From positions 1-64,000 of the forward strand of contig DLMI01000027.1 in the NCBI GenBank assembly GCA_002478145.1: a stretch of 64,000 nucleotides of DNA, in the 5' to 3' direction. Shown in pieces: positions 53,247-62,202 of the stretch (position 1 is its first letter; the number at the start of each line of letters is the position of its first letter). The position numbers and the translations under genes were made by a program. The DNA comes from Acidobacteria bacterium UBA7540. Its GTDB lineage: Bacteria > Acidobacteriota > Terriglobia > UBA7540. The notes under the pieces are model-generated. The model saw only the letters and a list, made by a program, of their open reading frames with translations, ran no database searches and was not told the DNA's origin.

Positions 53247-54556
53247 AAATCAGCGTCTTCGGGTTGGGTTATGTCGGTACGGTGTCGGCGGGATGCCTGG
53301 CCAATGATGGACACGAAGTCATCGGCGTCGACCCGGTGCAGACAAAGGTCAACCTGATCAACAATGGCCAAACCCCTATCATCGAAGCGGATATCGGTCA
53401 GATCATCGCATCGATGGTCCAAGCCGGCCGACTGCGCGCCACCGACGATCCGGCCCAAGCCATCGAGGAAACAGACTTGTCCTTTGTCTGCGTCGGCACC
53501 CCGAGTCAAGCCAATGGCAACCTCGACCTGAGGTACATGAGGCGCATTTGCGAACAAATCGGCCAGGGGCTCAAAGACAAAGCCGCGCGGCACGTCGTCG
53601 TCATCCGTAGCACCATCTTGCCGGGAACTATGCGCAAGATCGTAATCCCCATCCTCGAGGAATCCTCCGGGAAGAAGGCCGGGGCTGACTTCGGCGTCTG
53701 TCACAATCCTGAGTTCTTGCGGGAAGGTTCGGCAGTGAAGGATTTCAATTCCCCTCCCAAGACGGTTGTCGGTGAGTTGGACCAGGCCAGCGGCGACATG
53801 CTGGCTGCGCTCTACGGAAAGATCGATGCACCGCTGATTAGGACAGATTTTGAGACTGCCGAGATGATCAAGTACGTCGATAATAGTTGGCATGCGCTCA
53901 AGGTCGGGTTTGCAAATGAAATCGGCAATCTCTGCAAGTGTTTCGCCATCGACGCGCACGAGGTCATGAAGATCTTCTGTCAGGATGAGAAGCTCAACAT
54001 CTCTCCCGCTTACCTTCTTCCCGGTTTTGCTTTCGGCGGCTCCTGTTTGCCCAAGGATCTACGAGCGTTGGCTTATCAGGCCAAAATGTGCGATTTGGAA
54101 TTGCCGATTATTGCTTCCATCCTGTCGAGCAACGAAATGCAGATTGCCAGGGGCCTGCAGCTCATCATGGAAAAAGGACACAAACGGATCGGAGTTTTGG
54201 GCTTCAGTTTCAAAGCGGGATCGGATGATCTCCGGGAGAGCCCCATGATCGAAATCATCGAACGTCTCATCGGTAAAGGTTTCGACTTACGCATTTATGA
54301 CAAGAACGTGAATATCGCCAGCCTGCTTGGCGCTAATCGGGATTTCATCCTCAACCGCATTCCGCACATATCCAGGCTTATGGTCGGCGGGAAAGATGCG
54401 GTTCTGGATCACGCCCAAACGGTCGTGATCGGCAACAACGATCCGGACTTCCGGAACGTGCCGGAGCGGTTGCGCGATGACCAAGTCCTGGTGGATTTCG
54501 TACGGATTACCCGTCGCAGGAGCGAAAAGGGGAATTATGACGGCATATGCTGGTAA
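53243..54556 (+). CDS. GDP-mannose 6-dehydrogenase (AlgD-like)
   Basis: A 437-residue UDP-glucose/GDP-mannose dehydrogenase. TTG 53243 lies behind AAAGGAG. The NAD motif is ISVFGLGYVGTVSAGCLANDGHEVIGVD; the catalytic Cys is in FGGSCLPKDLRAL; the C-terminal domain has GFSFKAGSDDLRESPM. The pieces INNGQTPIIE, YDKNVNIASLLGANRDFI and HISRLMV resemble AlgD more than UDP-glucose dehydrogenase. It would make GDP-mannuronic acid, giving the polymer an acidic sugar. A role as the missing UDP-GlcNAc dehydrogenase for the WbpB-I set is less likely. Confidence 0.85.
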   Translation: MKISVFGLGYVGTVSAGCLANDGHEVIGVDPVQTKVNLINNGQTPIIEADIGQIIASMVQAGRLRATDDPAQAIEETDLSFVCVGTPSQANGNLDLRYMRRICEQIGQGLKDKAARHVVVIRSTILPGTMRKIVIPILEESSGKKAGADFGVCHNPEFLREGSAVKDFNSPPKTVVGELDQASGDMLAALYGKIDAPLIRTDFETAEMIKYVDNSWHALKVGFANEIGNLCKCFAIDAHEVMKIFCQDEKLNISPAYLLPGFAFGGSCLPKDLRALAYQAKMCDLELPIIASILSSNEMQIARGLQLIMEKGHKRIGVLGFSFKAGSDDLRESPMIEIIERLIGKGFDLRIYDKNVNIASLLGANRDFILNRIPHISRLMVGGKDAVLDHAQTVVIGNNDPDFRNVPERLRDDQVLVDFVRITRRRSEKGNYDGICW

Positions 54557-54601
54557 CCAGCCTGGGGCTCAAGCCAGGAGCAGGAGTTTGAAGGACCAAT
54601 T

Positions 54602-55059
54602 ATGCGAATCCATTTGTCGACTGTCCGAGCAGCTAATCTGCACTGGATCGACAACTTTCATGCGGCATATGTGTTGGACTCCTTCAAACATTACATCGAA
54701 AGCACGGGCGATGACCGCTTTCGTAAGACCCTGATGAACGGTTACGAGTACTGGAAGAAAACCTTTTTCCTGCCGGATGGACTCCCAGGTACTATAGCCA
54801 TAAGACCAAGCCGATCGACATCCAGTGCTGTTCCCAGGCGATCGACACGCTCGTTTTCTTTTGTGACCTCGATCCGGAAAGCCTGTTGCTGGCGCTGAAA
54901 GTCGCCAAGTGGACAACTGAGCATATGCAAGATCGCACGGGTTATTTCTATTATCGCCGGTATTCGCCTTGGCTGGTCAACAGAACCCCCACGTTGCACT
55001 GGGGACAGGCGACGATGCTTTACGCGCTGGCTGGGCCCTACAAATCGTTGGAGGGCTAG
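54602..55059 (+). pseudogene. C-terminal remnant of an EPS-locus helical-toroid protein
   Basis: Frame 1 reads NLHWIDNFHAAYVLDSFKHY, then DRFRKTLMNGYEYWKKTFFL and PDG. The sequence then continues in another frame as PRYYSHKTKPIDIQCCSQAI, LVFFCDLDPESLLLALKVAK and GYFYYRRYSPWLVNRTPTLH, ending WGQATMLYALAGPYKSLEG at 55059. This is the repeated-helix pattern of (alpha/alpha)-barrel proteins often found in exopolysaccharide loci, sometimes labelled delta-aminolevulinic acid dehydratase without good reason. The N-terminal half is absent here but a matching N-terminal piece is at 34838. A one-base change near 54795 breaks the frame. Confidence 0.65.
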
Positions 55060-55071
55060 GAGACCCTTGTC

Positions 55072-56265
55072 ATGAAGAAAAAAGTCCTCATCATCGAGGA
55101 AAACTCAGGGGTTCCTGGCGACCCGCGCGTTTGGAGGGAAGCCTCTTCACTGCACCAGAACGACTACGAAGTAACCGTATTGTGTCCGCGGCGCAAGGGC
55201 TACGAGCAAGCGCACGAAGTTATCGAAGGGATCCACATCTACAGGCATCCGATGCCCACAGAGGGAAGCACCCCCCTCGCGCATCTGTTCGAATACGGCT
55301 CCGCACTGTTTTGGGAGTTCTTGTACGCTTGTTGGATCTATCTGCGACGCGGATTCGATGTCATGGAGGGCTGTAATCCTCCCGACACTATTTTCCTGAT
55401 TGCTCTGCCGTTCAAACTCTTAGGCGTCAAGTACATCTTTGATCATCACGATGCAAGCCCGGAACTATATCTCTGCAAGTACGGCAAGGAGGGAGTTCTC
55501 TACAGGGTTTTGATTTGGCTTGAAAAGCTGACCTACCGCTTCAGCGACGTCGTCATGGCCACCAACAACAGTTACCGAGACCTCGCTGTAACCAGAGGCA
55601 GCATCGACCCGGAGGATGTGCTTATTGTCCGCAACGGGCCTGATTTAAAGACTTTCGAAGCCGTTCCCCCGAACCCCGCTCTGAAATGCGGCAAGCCCTA
55701 CCTCATCGGCTATGTCGGAGCCATGAATTTCCAAGATGGCTTGGATATCCTCCTGGATGTAGCGCTGCACATCAAAACCTTGGGACGTCGTGACATTTAT
55801 TTCTGCTTAGTCGGCGGGGGGCCGGAATTGCCCGGACTCCGGAAGATGACACATGACAAAGATCTCGAGGACATGGTTAACTTCACCGGAATGATCCCCG
55901 ACGAGCAATTGTTGGAGATTCTCTCAACAGCCGATGTCTGCGTCAATCCGGACAGGCCGTGCCAAATGAACGATATTTCCACCATGATCAAAATCATGGA
56001 ATACATGGCTTTGGGCAAGCCCATCGTTCAGTTCGATTCGAGGGAGGGTAGATTCAGTGCCCAGGAAGCATCCCTGTACGCCGACAGCCGGAAGGGGGTG
56101 ACTGATTTCGCCGCCAAAATCCTCTGGCTGCTCGAGAATCCCGATGAAAGAAAAAGAATGGGCGCGTTCGGACGCAGAAGGGTTGAAGAAGAACTGGCTT
56201 GGGATTATTCCGTCAAGAATCTGCTCGCAGCCTATCAGAGGGCCTTCAGCAAAAGGGCACAGTGA
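55072..56265 (+). CDS. GT4 glycosyltransferase
   Basis: A 397-residue GT-B enzyme. The N-terminal domain begins KKVLIIEENSGVPGDPRVWREASSLHQNDYEVTVLCP. The donor-binding domain has IGYVGAMNFQDGLDILLDV, FCLVGGGPELPGLRKM, NFTGMIPDEQLLEILSTADVCVNPD and IKIMEYMALGKPIVQFD. The EX7E-like motif of retaining GT4 enzymes is seen (EYMALGKPIVQFD), though the first Glu is not in the usual place. It adds a sugar to the repeat unit; specificity unknown. Confidence 0.85.
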   Translation: MKKKVLIIEENSGVPGDPRVWREASSLHQNDYEVTVLCPRRKGYEQAHEVIEGIHIYRHPMPTEGSTPLAHLFEYGSALFWEFLYACWIYLRRGFDVMEGCNPPDTIFLIALPFKLLGVKYIFDHHDASPELYLCKYGKEGVLYRVLIWLEKLTYRFSDVVMATNNSYRDLAVTRGSIDPEDVLIVRNGPDLKTFEAVPPNPALKCGKPYLIGYVGAMNFQDGLDILLDVALHIKTLGRRDIYFCLVGGGPELPGLRKMTHDKDLEDMVNFTGMIPDEQLLEILSTADVCVNPDRPCQMNDISTMIKIMEYMALGKPIVQFDSREGRFSAQEASLYADSRKGVTDFAAKILWLLENPDERKRMGAFGRRRVEEELAWDYSVKNLLAAYQRAFSKRAQ

Positions 56266-56289
56266 TCGTCCTGCTGTCGATCCACTGAT

Positions 56290-56392
56290 CCGCCGCACTC
56301 GCCAAGTTACCCGGCGGAAGCTTCCCGCCGAAGAGGAGAAGCGCATCGTGCTAGAAAAGATCCGGGGAGAGGTTGCGGTCTCGACGGAATGA
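56290..56392 (+). pseudogene. IS3 OrfA N-terminal remnant
   Basis: Reads RRTRQVTRRKLPAEEEKRIVLEKIRGEVAVS, the start of many IS3-family OrfA proteins (TRRKFSAEEKIRIVLEGLRGE). It closes at 56390-56392. Nothing else of the element is visible here, but a C-terminal OrfB piece is at 58577. Confidence 0.6.
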
Positions 56393-56543
56393 CTGAAAAA
56401 GCTGTGCATACCCCCTGCTCACATCCAGATGCGTGGCGAGTGAAGAAGGGTTGGTGTCGTTCTCAGGTTGAGCAGAATATCCATGCGGCTAGATCTACGG
56501 CCGACTCCGAACCTGCCTTTGCCCGAGGGCTGAGGGTTCTCCT

Positions 56544-57911
56544 GTGTCTGTGATGCACACCGTGGAACCAAGTAACCGAGTGATTGTCGATCACTTTCGA
56601 TGCCCTGATGATTTTATGAATATAGGGGTTTGGGGAGAGCTATCTCGGGAACCAGGGTTCTTTAAGTTCGGGAGCGAGCTGATCTGCTACGGGAAGTCTT
56701 CCGCTTTTGTTCCATCCCGGTCCATTAAGGGGAATTTATACGACGCTCTGGGGTGCGCCCGTGTTGATCAAGGAGTTGTGTCCCTTCCTTTTCATGTGTC
56801 CGAGGTTGTCGAAGCCCTCCGCCGGGAAAAATACACCACCGCTCTAGGGCGTGAGGCGCGCAACTGGCAGCAGAAACGCTTTCTCCGAATGGGCTACTAC
56901 GCAGCCCGGCCATTGCTGCCGGTCTCGGTTCGCAAGCATCTTCAAAGGCTTTCATTGCGCGGATGGCACAAACGCCCTTTTCCTCGCTGGCCGGTGGATA
57001 CGACCGTCGAGCAGATTCTTGAATCCATTGTCGTATTGATCCTCCGGGAGAGGAAGGACCACACTATACCCTTTATTTGGTTTTGGCCGGAAGGTAAGCA
57101 GGCCTGCGCTCTAATCACTCACGACGTTGAGACGGGCGCCGGCAGGGATTTCTGTGAAAGTCTCATGGACATTGATGACTCCTTTGGGATCAAGGCGTCA
57201 TTCCAAGTTATTCCGAAACGCCGCTATAAGGTTCCGGGGAGCTACCTCACCAGCATCTCCCAACGCGGATTTGAGGTGAATGTCCAGGACCTGAATCACG
57301 ATGGACGGCTATTTGAAAAATATGAGGAGTTTCAACGCCGGGCGAAAGCCATCAACGAGTATGCCGGCCTTTTCAAGGCACGTGGGTTTAGGTCGGCCAT
57401 CCTGTATCGGAACGTTGATTGGTTGAACTCGCTATGCTTTGAATATGACATGTCGATTCCCAATGTTGCCCATCTCGATCCCCAGGGTGGTGGATGCTGT
57501 ACGATTTTTCCCTTTTTCGTTGGAGATATCCTGGAAATCCCAGTGACGACGACCCAGGACTATACGCTTTTCCACATTCTCCGAGACTATTCCCTTGATC
57601 TCTGGAGAGAGCAGACCAGCCGCATCCTCGAGAGGCATGGAGTAATGAACTTCATAATCCATCCGGATTATGTGACCCGGGATCAGGAAATGCAGGTGTT
57701 CAAGGACCTCCTCGCTTATCTTGCCGAGTTGCGTGCCAAGGCTGGCCTATGGATTCCGCTGCCAAATGAGCTCAACCAATGGTGGAGGCAGAGGAGCCGG
57801 ATGCAGATTGTCAAAAGCGGAAACGGTTGGGAGATTGTGGGAGAAGGCAAGGAAAGAGCGCGACTCGCTTACGCCAGGTTGGAGAAGGGGAAGCTGATTT
57901 ATGACTTCTGA
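56544..57911 (+). CDS. Polysaccharide deacetylase-like protein, long form
   Basis: A 455-residue protein starting with GTG 56544 behind GAGGG. Residues 1-165 are unrecognised. From about 180 a NodB-like barrel follows: ACALITHDVETGAG (motif 1, HDVE variant), FGIKASFQVIP, FEVNVQDLNHDGRLF (motif 2, with the second metal His replaced by a looser NHD) and FRSAILYRNVDW. NFIIHPDYV near residue 370 may supply the last His. The altered motifs make activity uncertain. The first part of this gene and its leader are duplicated at 51155-51392. Confidence 0.75.
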   Translation: MSVMHTVEPSNRVIVDHFRCPDDFMNIGVWGELSREPGFFKFGSELICYGKSSAFVPSRSIKGNLYDALGCARVDQGVVSLPFHVSEVVEALRREKYTTALGREARNWQQKRFLRMGYYAARPLLPVSVRKHLQRLSLRGWHKRPFPRWPVDTTVEQILESIVVLILRERKDHTIPFIWFWPEGKQACALITHDVETGAGRDFCESLMDIDDSFGIKASFQVIPKRRYKVPGSYLTSISQRGFEVNVQDLNHDGRLFEKYEEFQRRAKAINEYAGLFKARGFRSAILYRNVDWLNSLCFEYDMSIPNVAHLDPQGGGCCTIFPFFVGDILEIPVTTTQDYTLFHILRDYSLDLWREQTSRILERHGVMNFIIHPDYVTRDQEMQVFKDLLAYLAELRAKAGLWIPLPNELNQWWRQRSRMQIVKSGNGWEIVGEGKERARLAYARLEKGKLIYDF

Positions 57912-58118
57912 ATTTCAGCCTCTCCCGCGAAGGACCTTTCTCAGGGGAATGGGACTGTGCTTCGACCTTACCGTCACCGCATAAACATCCAAATGGCAAT
58001 TACAGTTCCACTGAATTGGTTTTCCTATCGTTCGGAGTCTCAGGATGACTCCTCCGTAACGTAGGGTTGCGCCAAGTACAATCACCCGCGGTGTTTTCCG
58101 AGGATAGGGACCTGCATC
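57912..58118. other. Intergenic, no gene
   Basis: No open frame with a start. It separates the polysaccharide genes from the leuA fragment. Confidence 0.4.
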
Positions 58119-58179
58119 ATGCTAACAAGAGTACCGACTTCCGATAGTCGTGCCGTCGGCTTTCGCGCCCATTCATCAG

Positions 58180-58592
58180 ACGAGGAAGTCGTGACCATCC
58201 GGGAATTGATTGAGGAGATTTACTCGACCAGCCGCTTACTATCGAAGATCCTGGGGTTTGAACCGCAACCGAACAAGGCAATCGTGGGACGGAATGCCTT
58301 TGCGCACGAAGCAGGCATTCATCAGCATGGCGTCCTCAGCAATCCGCTGTGCTACGAAATCATGACGCCGGAGACGGTGGGAGCGCCACCTAACCGCATC
58401 GTGCTTGGCAAGCACTCAGGCCGGCACGCGCTTGCCCATAAATTCAAGGAAATGGGCCACGAACTTTCAGATGACGAGATTAACCGAATCTACCATGAAT
58501 TTGTCCGGCTCGCCGACTCCAGGAAGCACGTATACGAACAGGATCTATTGTCGATTCTCTTCGCAGGGTGCACTGAGATACCAGCTTCCTGA
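58180..58592 (+). pseudogene. Internal fragment of 2-isopropylmalate synthase
   Basis: Reads [80 protein letters not shown]. These are the conserved middle of LeuA, including the HQHG metal-binding pair. The N-terminal catalytic barrel (about 240 residues) and the C-terminal leucine-binding domain are missing. The open frame begins at 58119, but the first 20 codons are not LeuA. It is a stranded housekeeping-gene piece. Confidence 0.8.
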
Positions 58593-58690
58593 AGACCTGC
58601 GGCACGCCGCCATCGGCTACGTCACGCCCCTGGCCAAGCTACAGGAACGCGAACCGCAGATCTTCGCCGAGCGTTGTGGAGACTATATTG
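58577..58690 (+). pseudogene. IS3 OrfB C-terminal remnant
   Basis: Reads [33 protein letters not shown]. This is the ending of IS3-family transposases (HSAIGYVTPADKLAGREKEIFAERDRK). It is fused directly to the leuA piece. Together with 56290 it suggests an IS3 copy that was broken apart here. Confidence 0.6.
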
Positions 58691-58784
58691 TTTACGCGGG
58701 TGAGCGCGGGCGATGGGGACATAGGGTGGCGCGCGTTGCCGACGCTTTTGACACTAACCCCGCACGAGTCCCCAATCTCAATCG

Positions 58785-59978
58785 ATGGACCATTGGTTGG
58801 TGATGAACATGGACTCGTGGAGAAATTCCAAACAACACATAGTTTCGGAAGAAGGTAGAGGAGGGAGCGGATTGCATCTTGATGACCGCGGAAGCTGGCC
58901 GGCATCCTCGGACCCGCCTGAATCTCTTGGGGCAGAAGTCTACCAAATTGACCCTCTTGAGGACCGGCGTTGGCCTGAGTTCGTGGCCCGCCATCCACTT
59001 TCTAGTCTTTATCATTCTCAGCCGTGGCTGGAATCGTTGAAGCGGACTTATGGATATACGCCGGTGGCGTATACGACGTCGCCCGCGGGTTCCGAACTAC
59101 GAAATGGTCTGGTTTTCTGCCGTGTCGAGAGCTGGCTTACCGGTCGCCGCATCGTGTCGCTGCCTTTCTCGGACCATTGTGAGCCGCTGTTTGGGAGTGA
59201 GGACGAATTTGAGAAGCTGATCAGTATTCTGTTGCTGGTTTTCCAAAAGGAGCACTGGAAATACACTGAACTGAGGCCGCGGAGTACGATTGCTCAAGGG
59301 CCACGGGGGTTGCAGCCTTACAGACATTACTGTTTTCATTCCCTTGATCTTTCTTCCGGAGTGAAGGAATTATATTCGTCACTGCACAAGGATTGCATTC
59401 AGCGAAAGATCAGGCGTGCCGATAAGGAAAGGCTCGAATACCGGGAGGGGCGCTCGCCTGAGCTGCTGGCGATCTTCTACCGCCTTTTTGCAAAAATGCG
59501 GCAAAGACATGGGCTCCCACCGCAACCATTGGCGTGGTTCCTGAACCTCGCGGAATGTTTGGGGCCGGCCATGCAGGTAAGGATAGCGTTTCACCTGGGG
59601 CGCCCTGCAGCAAGCATTATCACGGTGGTCCACCGCAACACAATGACGTACAAGTACGGTTCTTCTGATCCTGAGCTTAATAAATTTGGGGGCATTCCAT
59701 GGCTCTTCTGGAAGGTGATCCAGGAAGCTAAATCAACTGGGCTTCGCGAGCTTGACTTGGGCCGCTCGGACTGGAAGCACGTCGGTTTGATTACGTTTAA
59801 GGACAGGCTTGGTGCCAGACGCATCCCTGTAACCTATTGGCGCTTCCCGAAGCCCCAGGGAGCCATTGACGCACTATCCGACGGAAGAGTGCAGTGGCTT
59901 GTCGGCGAAATCTTTCTCCGTATGCCTACTCCCCTCTTGTCTGCCGCAGGACGGCTGTTTTACCGACATATTGGTTGA
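58785..59978 (+). CDS. FemAB-like GNAT-fold protein
   Basis: A 397-residue protein of the FemAB/BioF2-like double-GNAT type. Recognisable parts: LSSLYHSQPWLESLKRTYGY, KDCIQRKIRRADKERLEYREG, LAIFYRLFAKMRQRHGLPPQP, VRIAFHLGRPAASIITVVHRNTMTYKYGSSDPE, LGRSDWKHVGLITFKDRLGAR. In exopolysaccharide and exosortase loci such proteins are thought to transfer acyl or aminoacyl groups. ATG 58785 and 58803 are both possible; no clear binding site decides. It may modify the polymer, which is inference. Confidence 0.75.
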   Translation: MDHWLVMNMDSWRNSKQHIVSEEGRGGSGLHLDDRGSWPASSDPPESLGAEVYQIDPLEDRRWPEFVARHPLSSLYHSQPWLESLKRTYGYTPVAYTTSPAGSELRNGLVFCRVESWLTGRRIVSLPFSDHCEPLFGSEDEFEKLISILLLVFQKEHWKYTELRPRSTIAQGPRGLQPYRHYCFHSLDLSSGVKELYSSLHKDCIQRKIRRADKERLEYREGRSPELLAIFYRLFAKMRQRHGLPPQPLAWFLNLAECLGPAMQVRIAFHLGRPAASIITVVHRNTMTYKYGSSDPELNKFGGIPWLFWKVIQEAKSTGLRELDLGRSDWKHVGLITFKDRLGARRIPVTYWRFPKPQGAIDALSDGRVQWLVGEIFLRMPTPLLSAAGRLFYRHIG

Positions 59979-60189
59979 GTGACATCCTTTCAGGACCTTT
60001 ATGACGCATTATTGTCACACCATCGATTTGACGGGTCCAGGTTGCCTGACGGGAAACAGACACACCTTTCGCGGGGTCGGTAGTCGGCGTCGCTGGGGTA
60101 TCTCAGTTCCCCATTGCCGGCTCGAGGCCTTTGTTTTTGTTATGCTTGTGCGTACATTCTCGGGACTGTCTCCCACGGCTGTTAGTGAG
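59979..60189. other. Intergenic, no gene
   Basis: No gene recognised. The left limit of the truncated RIT element falls near 60190. Confidence 0.35.
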
Positions 60190-60883
60190 GTATTAGGAGT
60201 GGAGTTGGCAGGGCGGGAAGGCTGACACACCGATACTGTCGCGGTCGCGGGATGGCATCACCCAGAGAACTGGAGAGCCATCCCTGCGCGGCGGCCCAGC
60301 GGAAAAAGACCCGAAGGGTAGAACCATACGAGCGTCGAGGTGCATCATTCTGGGCATTCTCGTAGAACTCACGAACGTGCCCCGGCGTAATCCGGTCGAG
60401 TTCTGTGATGCCGGCGCCCTCCAAGTATTGGGCGAACGCCGACAACCTTTGGGTGTAGTTCCTTGCCGTTTTCGCCGCCAATCCGCGATGCGTATGCACA
60501 AACTGCAGATATGGCGTCAGAATCGGACCAAACCAAGCTGGGGTACGAGGAGGAGAGAGAACATGCCGACGAAACTGCCCTCGTTCATCTGTTTCGAGGA
60601 AGATGCGGACCGAGGCCCGAAGAACGCGGGAGCGGTTGGCACTCGTCCCCGAGGTGCGCTGGGCCAGGTATTGCCGCACGGTATCAGTGACTGGGGCCGG
60701 CAAGAGCAGACCCCGTTCCTCGATATGCCGGGAGAAGCGCAGCCATTCGTGAAGATGCTGGCGGATTACGTCGTTCGCGTAGCGCAGTTCCAACAACCTA
60801 CTTCCAACTTGGTCCATGCGCCGCTTGTACAGTGACGTGCGATACTGCCCGCACTTGTCACCAGAAAACCAATTTGAGAACAT
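60190..60883 (-). pseudogene. Truncated RitA-type tyrosine recombinase
   Basis: About 230 residues of a RIT first recombinase. Two helical core-binding parts are present (RMDQVGSRLLELRYANDVIRQHLHEWLRFSRH; PILTPYLQFVHTHRGLAAKTARNYTQRLSAFAQYLEGAG), ending at SSLGDAIPRPRQY. The catalytic domain with Arg, His and Tyr is missing; the frame ends by chance 12 or so codons later. The architecture and right-side sites match the complete RIT element at 2366-5782, although the sequence is quite different. The other two recombinase genes are lost. Confidence 0.8.
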
Positions 60884-60938
60884 CGTAGCCTCCTATAGCG
60901 AAGTGAAATCAGAGAGCTACAATATTCTCACCGTCGGA

Positions 60939-61066
60939 GATTATGGGAAGTGCGGGTCAGACGAATCACGGTGATTGCCTCAGAAACTGCCTACGGTTGC
61001 AGGCGTCTCTTACCATGACACGGGACTTACCATAATGCTCCTTATGGGACGCGTCCCATAAGGAGC
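60939..61066. mobile_element. Right end of a second RIT element
   Basis: Carries GATTATGGGAAGT (60939-60951), two inverted partial copies (CTTACCATGACAC at 61009-61021 and ACTTACCATAATG at 61025-61037) and a 30-base perfect palindrome (61037-61066). The order (one inner site, two outward inverted sites, terminal palindrome) repeats that of the right end of the first RIT element. It joins directly to IS1380 transposase coding sequence. Confidence 0.65.
61037..61066. repeat. Perfect 30-base palindrome
   Basis: The central 20 bases are TTATGGGACGCGTCCCATAA, extended by CTCC/GGAG type flanks to 30. It reads the same on both strands with no mismatch. Confidence 0.9.
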
Positions 61067-61965
61067 AGGAGCAGAGCGCTTACAACGGCCATTTCGAGTC
61101 TACCTGCTATCACCCTCTATTGCTGTTCAACCGCGACGGCGATTGTCTGGCGGCCAAGCTGCGTCCTGGCAACGTGCACAGCGCCGAGGGCTGGGAAGAA
61201 CTCCTGCTGCCGGAGATCGAGCGGCAACAGAAGCTGAGCAAGGAGGTGGCGTTTCGAGCCGACGCCGCCTTCGCCAAGCCTGAGATTTACGAGGCGCTGG
61301 AAAGCCGAAGCGTGAAGTACGCCATCCGTATTCCGGCCAACGAGAACCTGGAGCGGGATGTGGTTGAACTGCTGCCGCGCCCGGTGGGGCGTCCCAGTCA
61401 CAAACCGATCGTGTGGTATAAGAGCTTTCTCTATAAGGCCGCCAGTTGGACGACGGCACGGCGAGTGGTGGCGAAGGTCGAACATCATGCCGGGGAGTTG
61501 TTCCCGCGCATCGGGTTCGTTGTGACGAATCTGACCCTGCCGAGCCGAGCGGTGGTGCGTTTCTACAATAAGCGGGGTACGGCTGAGCAGTGGATCAAGG
61601 AGGGCAAGCAGGCGGTGAAGATGACGCGGCTGAGTTGCCACCGGTTCCGGTCGAACGAGGTGCGGCTGTGGCTGAGCGTGATCGCATACAACTTGGGAAA
61701 CCTGTGGCGGCGGCTGGTGCTGCCAAAGGGAATCGGAACGTGGTCATTGACCAGTTTGCAGCAACGGCTGGTGAAGACTGGCGGGAGGCTGGTAAAGCAT
61801 GCTCGCTACTACTGGCTGCTGTTGGCGGAGAGCCATCTGACGCGGCGCATGTTTGGAAGCATGCTGCGGCGGATTCTGGCTTTGCCACTGCCCGCTGGAG
61901 AGGCGCGGCAGCCCGGCAAATCCAATCTGGACGGCGGAGAGGAGTTGAGGGAGGGGTGTCCGTGA
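61063..61965 (+). pseudogene. IS1380-family transposase, 5' end lost
   Basis: About 300 residues of a protein usually near 430-450. From the RIT junction it reads EQEQSAYNGHFESTCYHPLLLF and NRDGDCLAAKLRPGNVHSAE. A catalytic Asp lies in FRADAAFAKPEIYEAL and the catalytic Glu in NKRGTAEQWIKEGKQAV. The end is YYWLLLAESHLTRRMFGSMLRRILALPLPAG. The start and first catalytic Asp are missing, so it cannot transpose by itself. It was interrupted by the RIT element and the left part was later lost. Confidence 0.85.
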
Positions 61966-61974
61966 AATCGCTTC

Positions 61975-62146
61975 GAAATGGTGCAAATGATGGTTTAGGG
62001 GTCCCGGCAAAGGCCTTGCTGGGCGCGCCTGGGTCTTTGGCCTTCGAAGGGATGCAAAGAAGATGGACGGCGGAGGCACCCGTTGGTATATTTGCTTGTA
62101 GCCGAAAGGCAAAATGGAAATCCCGGATAATGGAAATCCCGGCTAG
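61975..62146. repeat. IS1380 end, copy A of a 170-base direct repeat
   Basis: About 170 bases after the transposase frame, beginning GAAATGGTGCAAATGATGG and ending AATGGAAATCCCGG. A copy more than 90% identical lies at 63541-63709 in the same direction. Confidence 0.8.
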
Positions 62147-62202
62147 GATGCCAAAGGGAATTCCATCCAGCTACGCTTGGCTGAGGAAAACGGGGTAGGT
62201 CA

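Noticed and set aside
53141..53959. 272-residue minus-strand open frame
   Set aside because: Shadow of the GDP-mannose dehydrogenase gene; no start site or motif of its own.
61590..62198. 202-residue + frame overlapping the IS1380 transposase end
   Set aside because: Alternative frame of the transposase and the IS end repeat, with biased composition.
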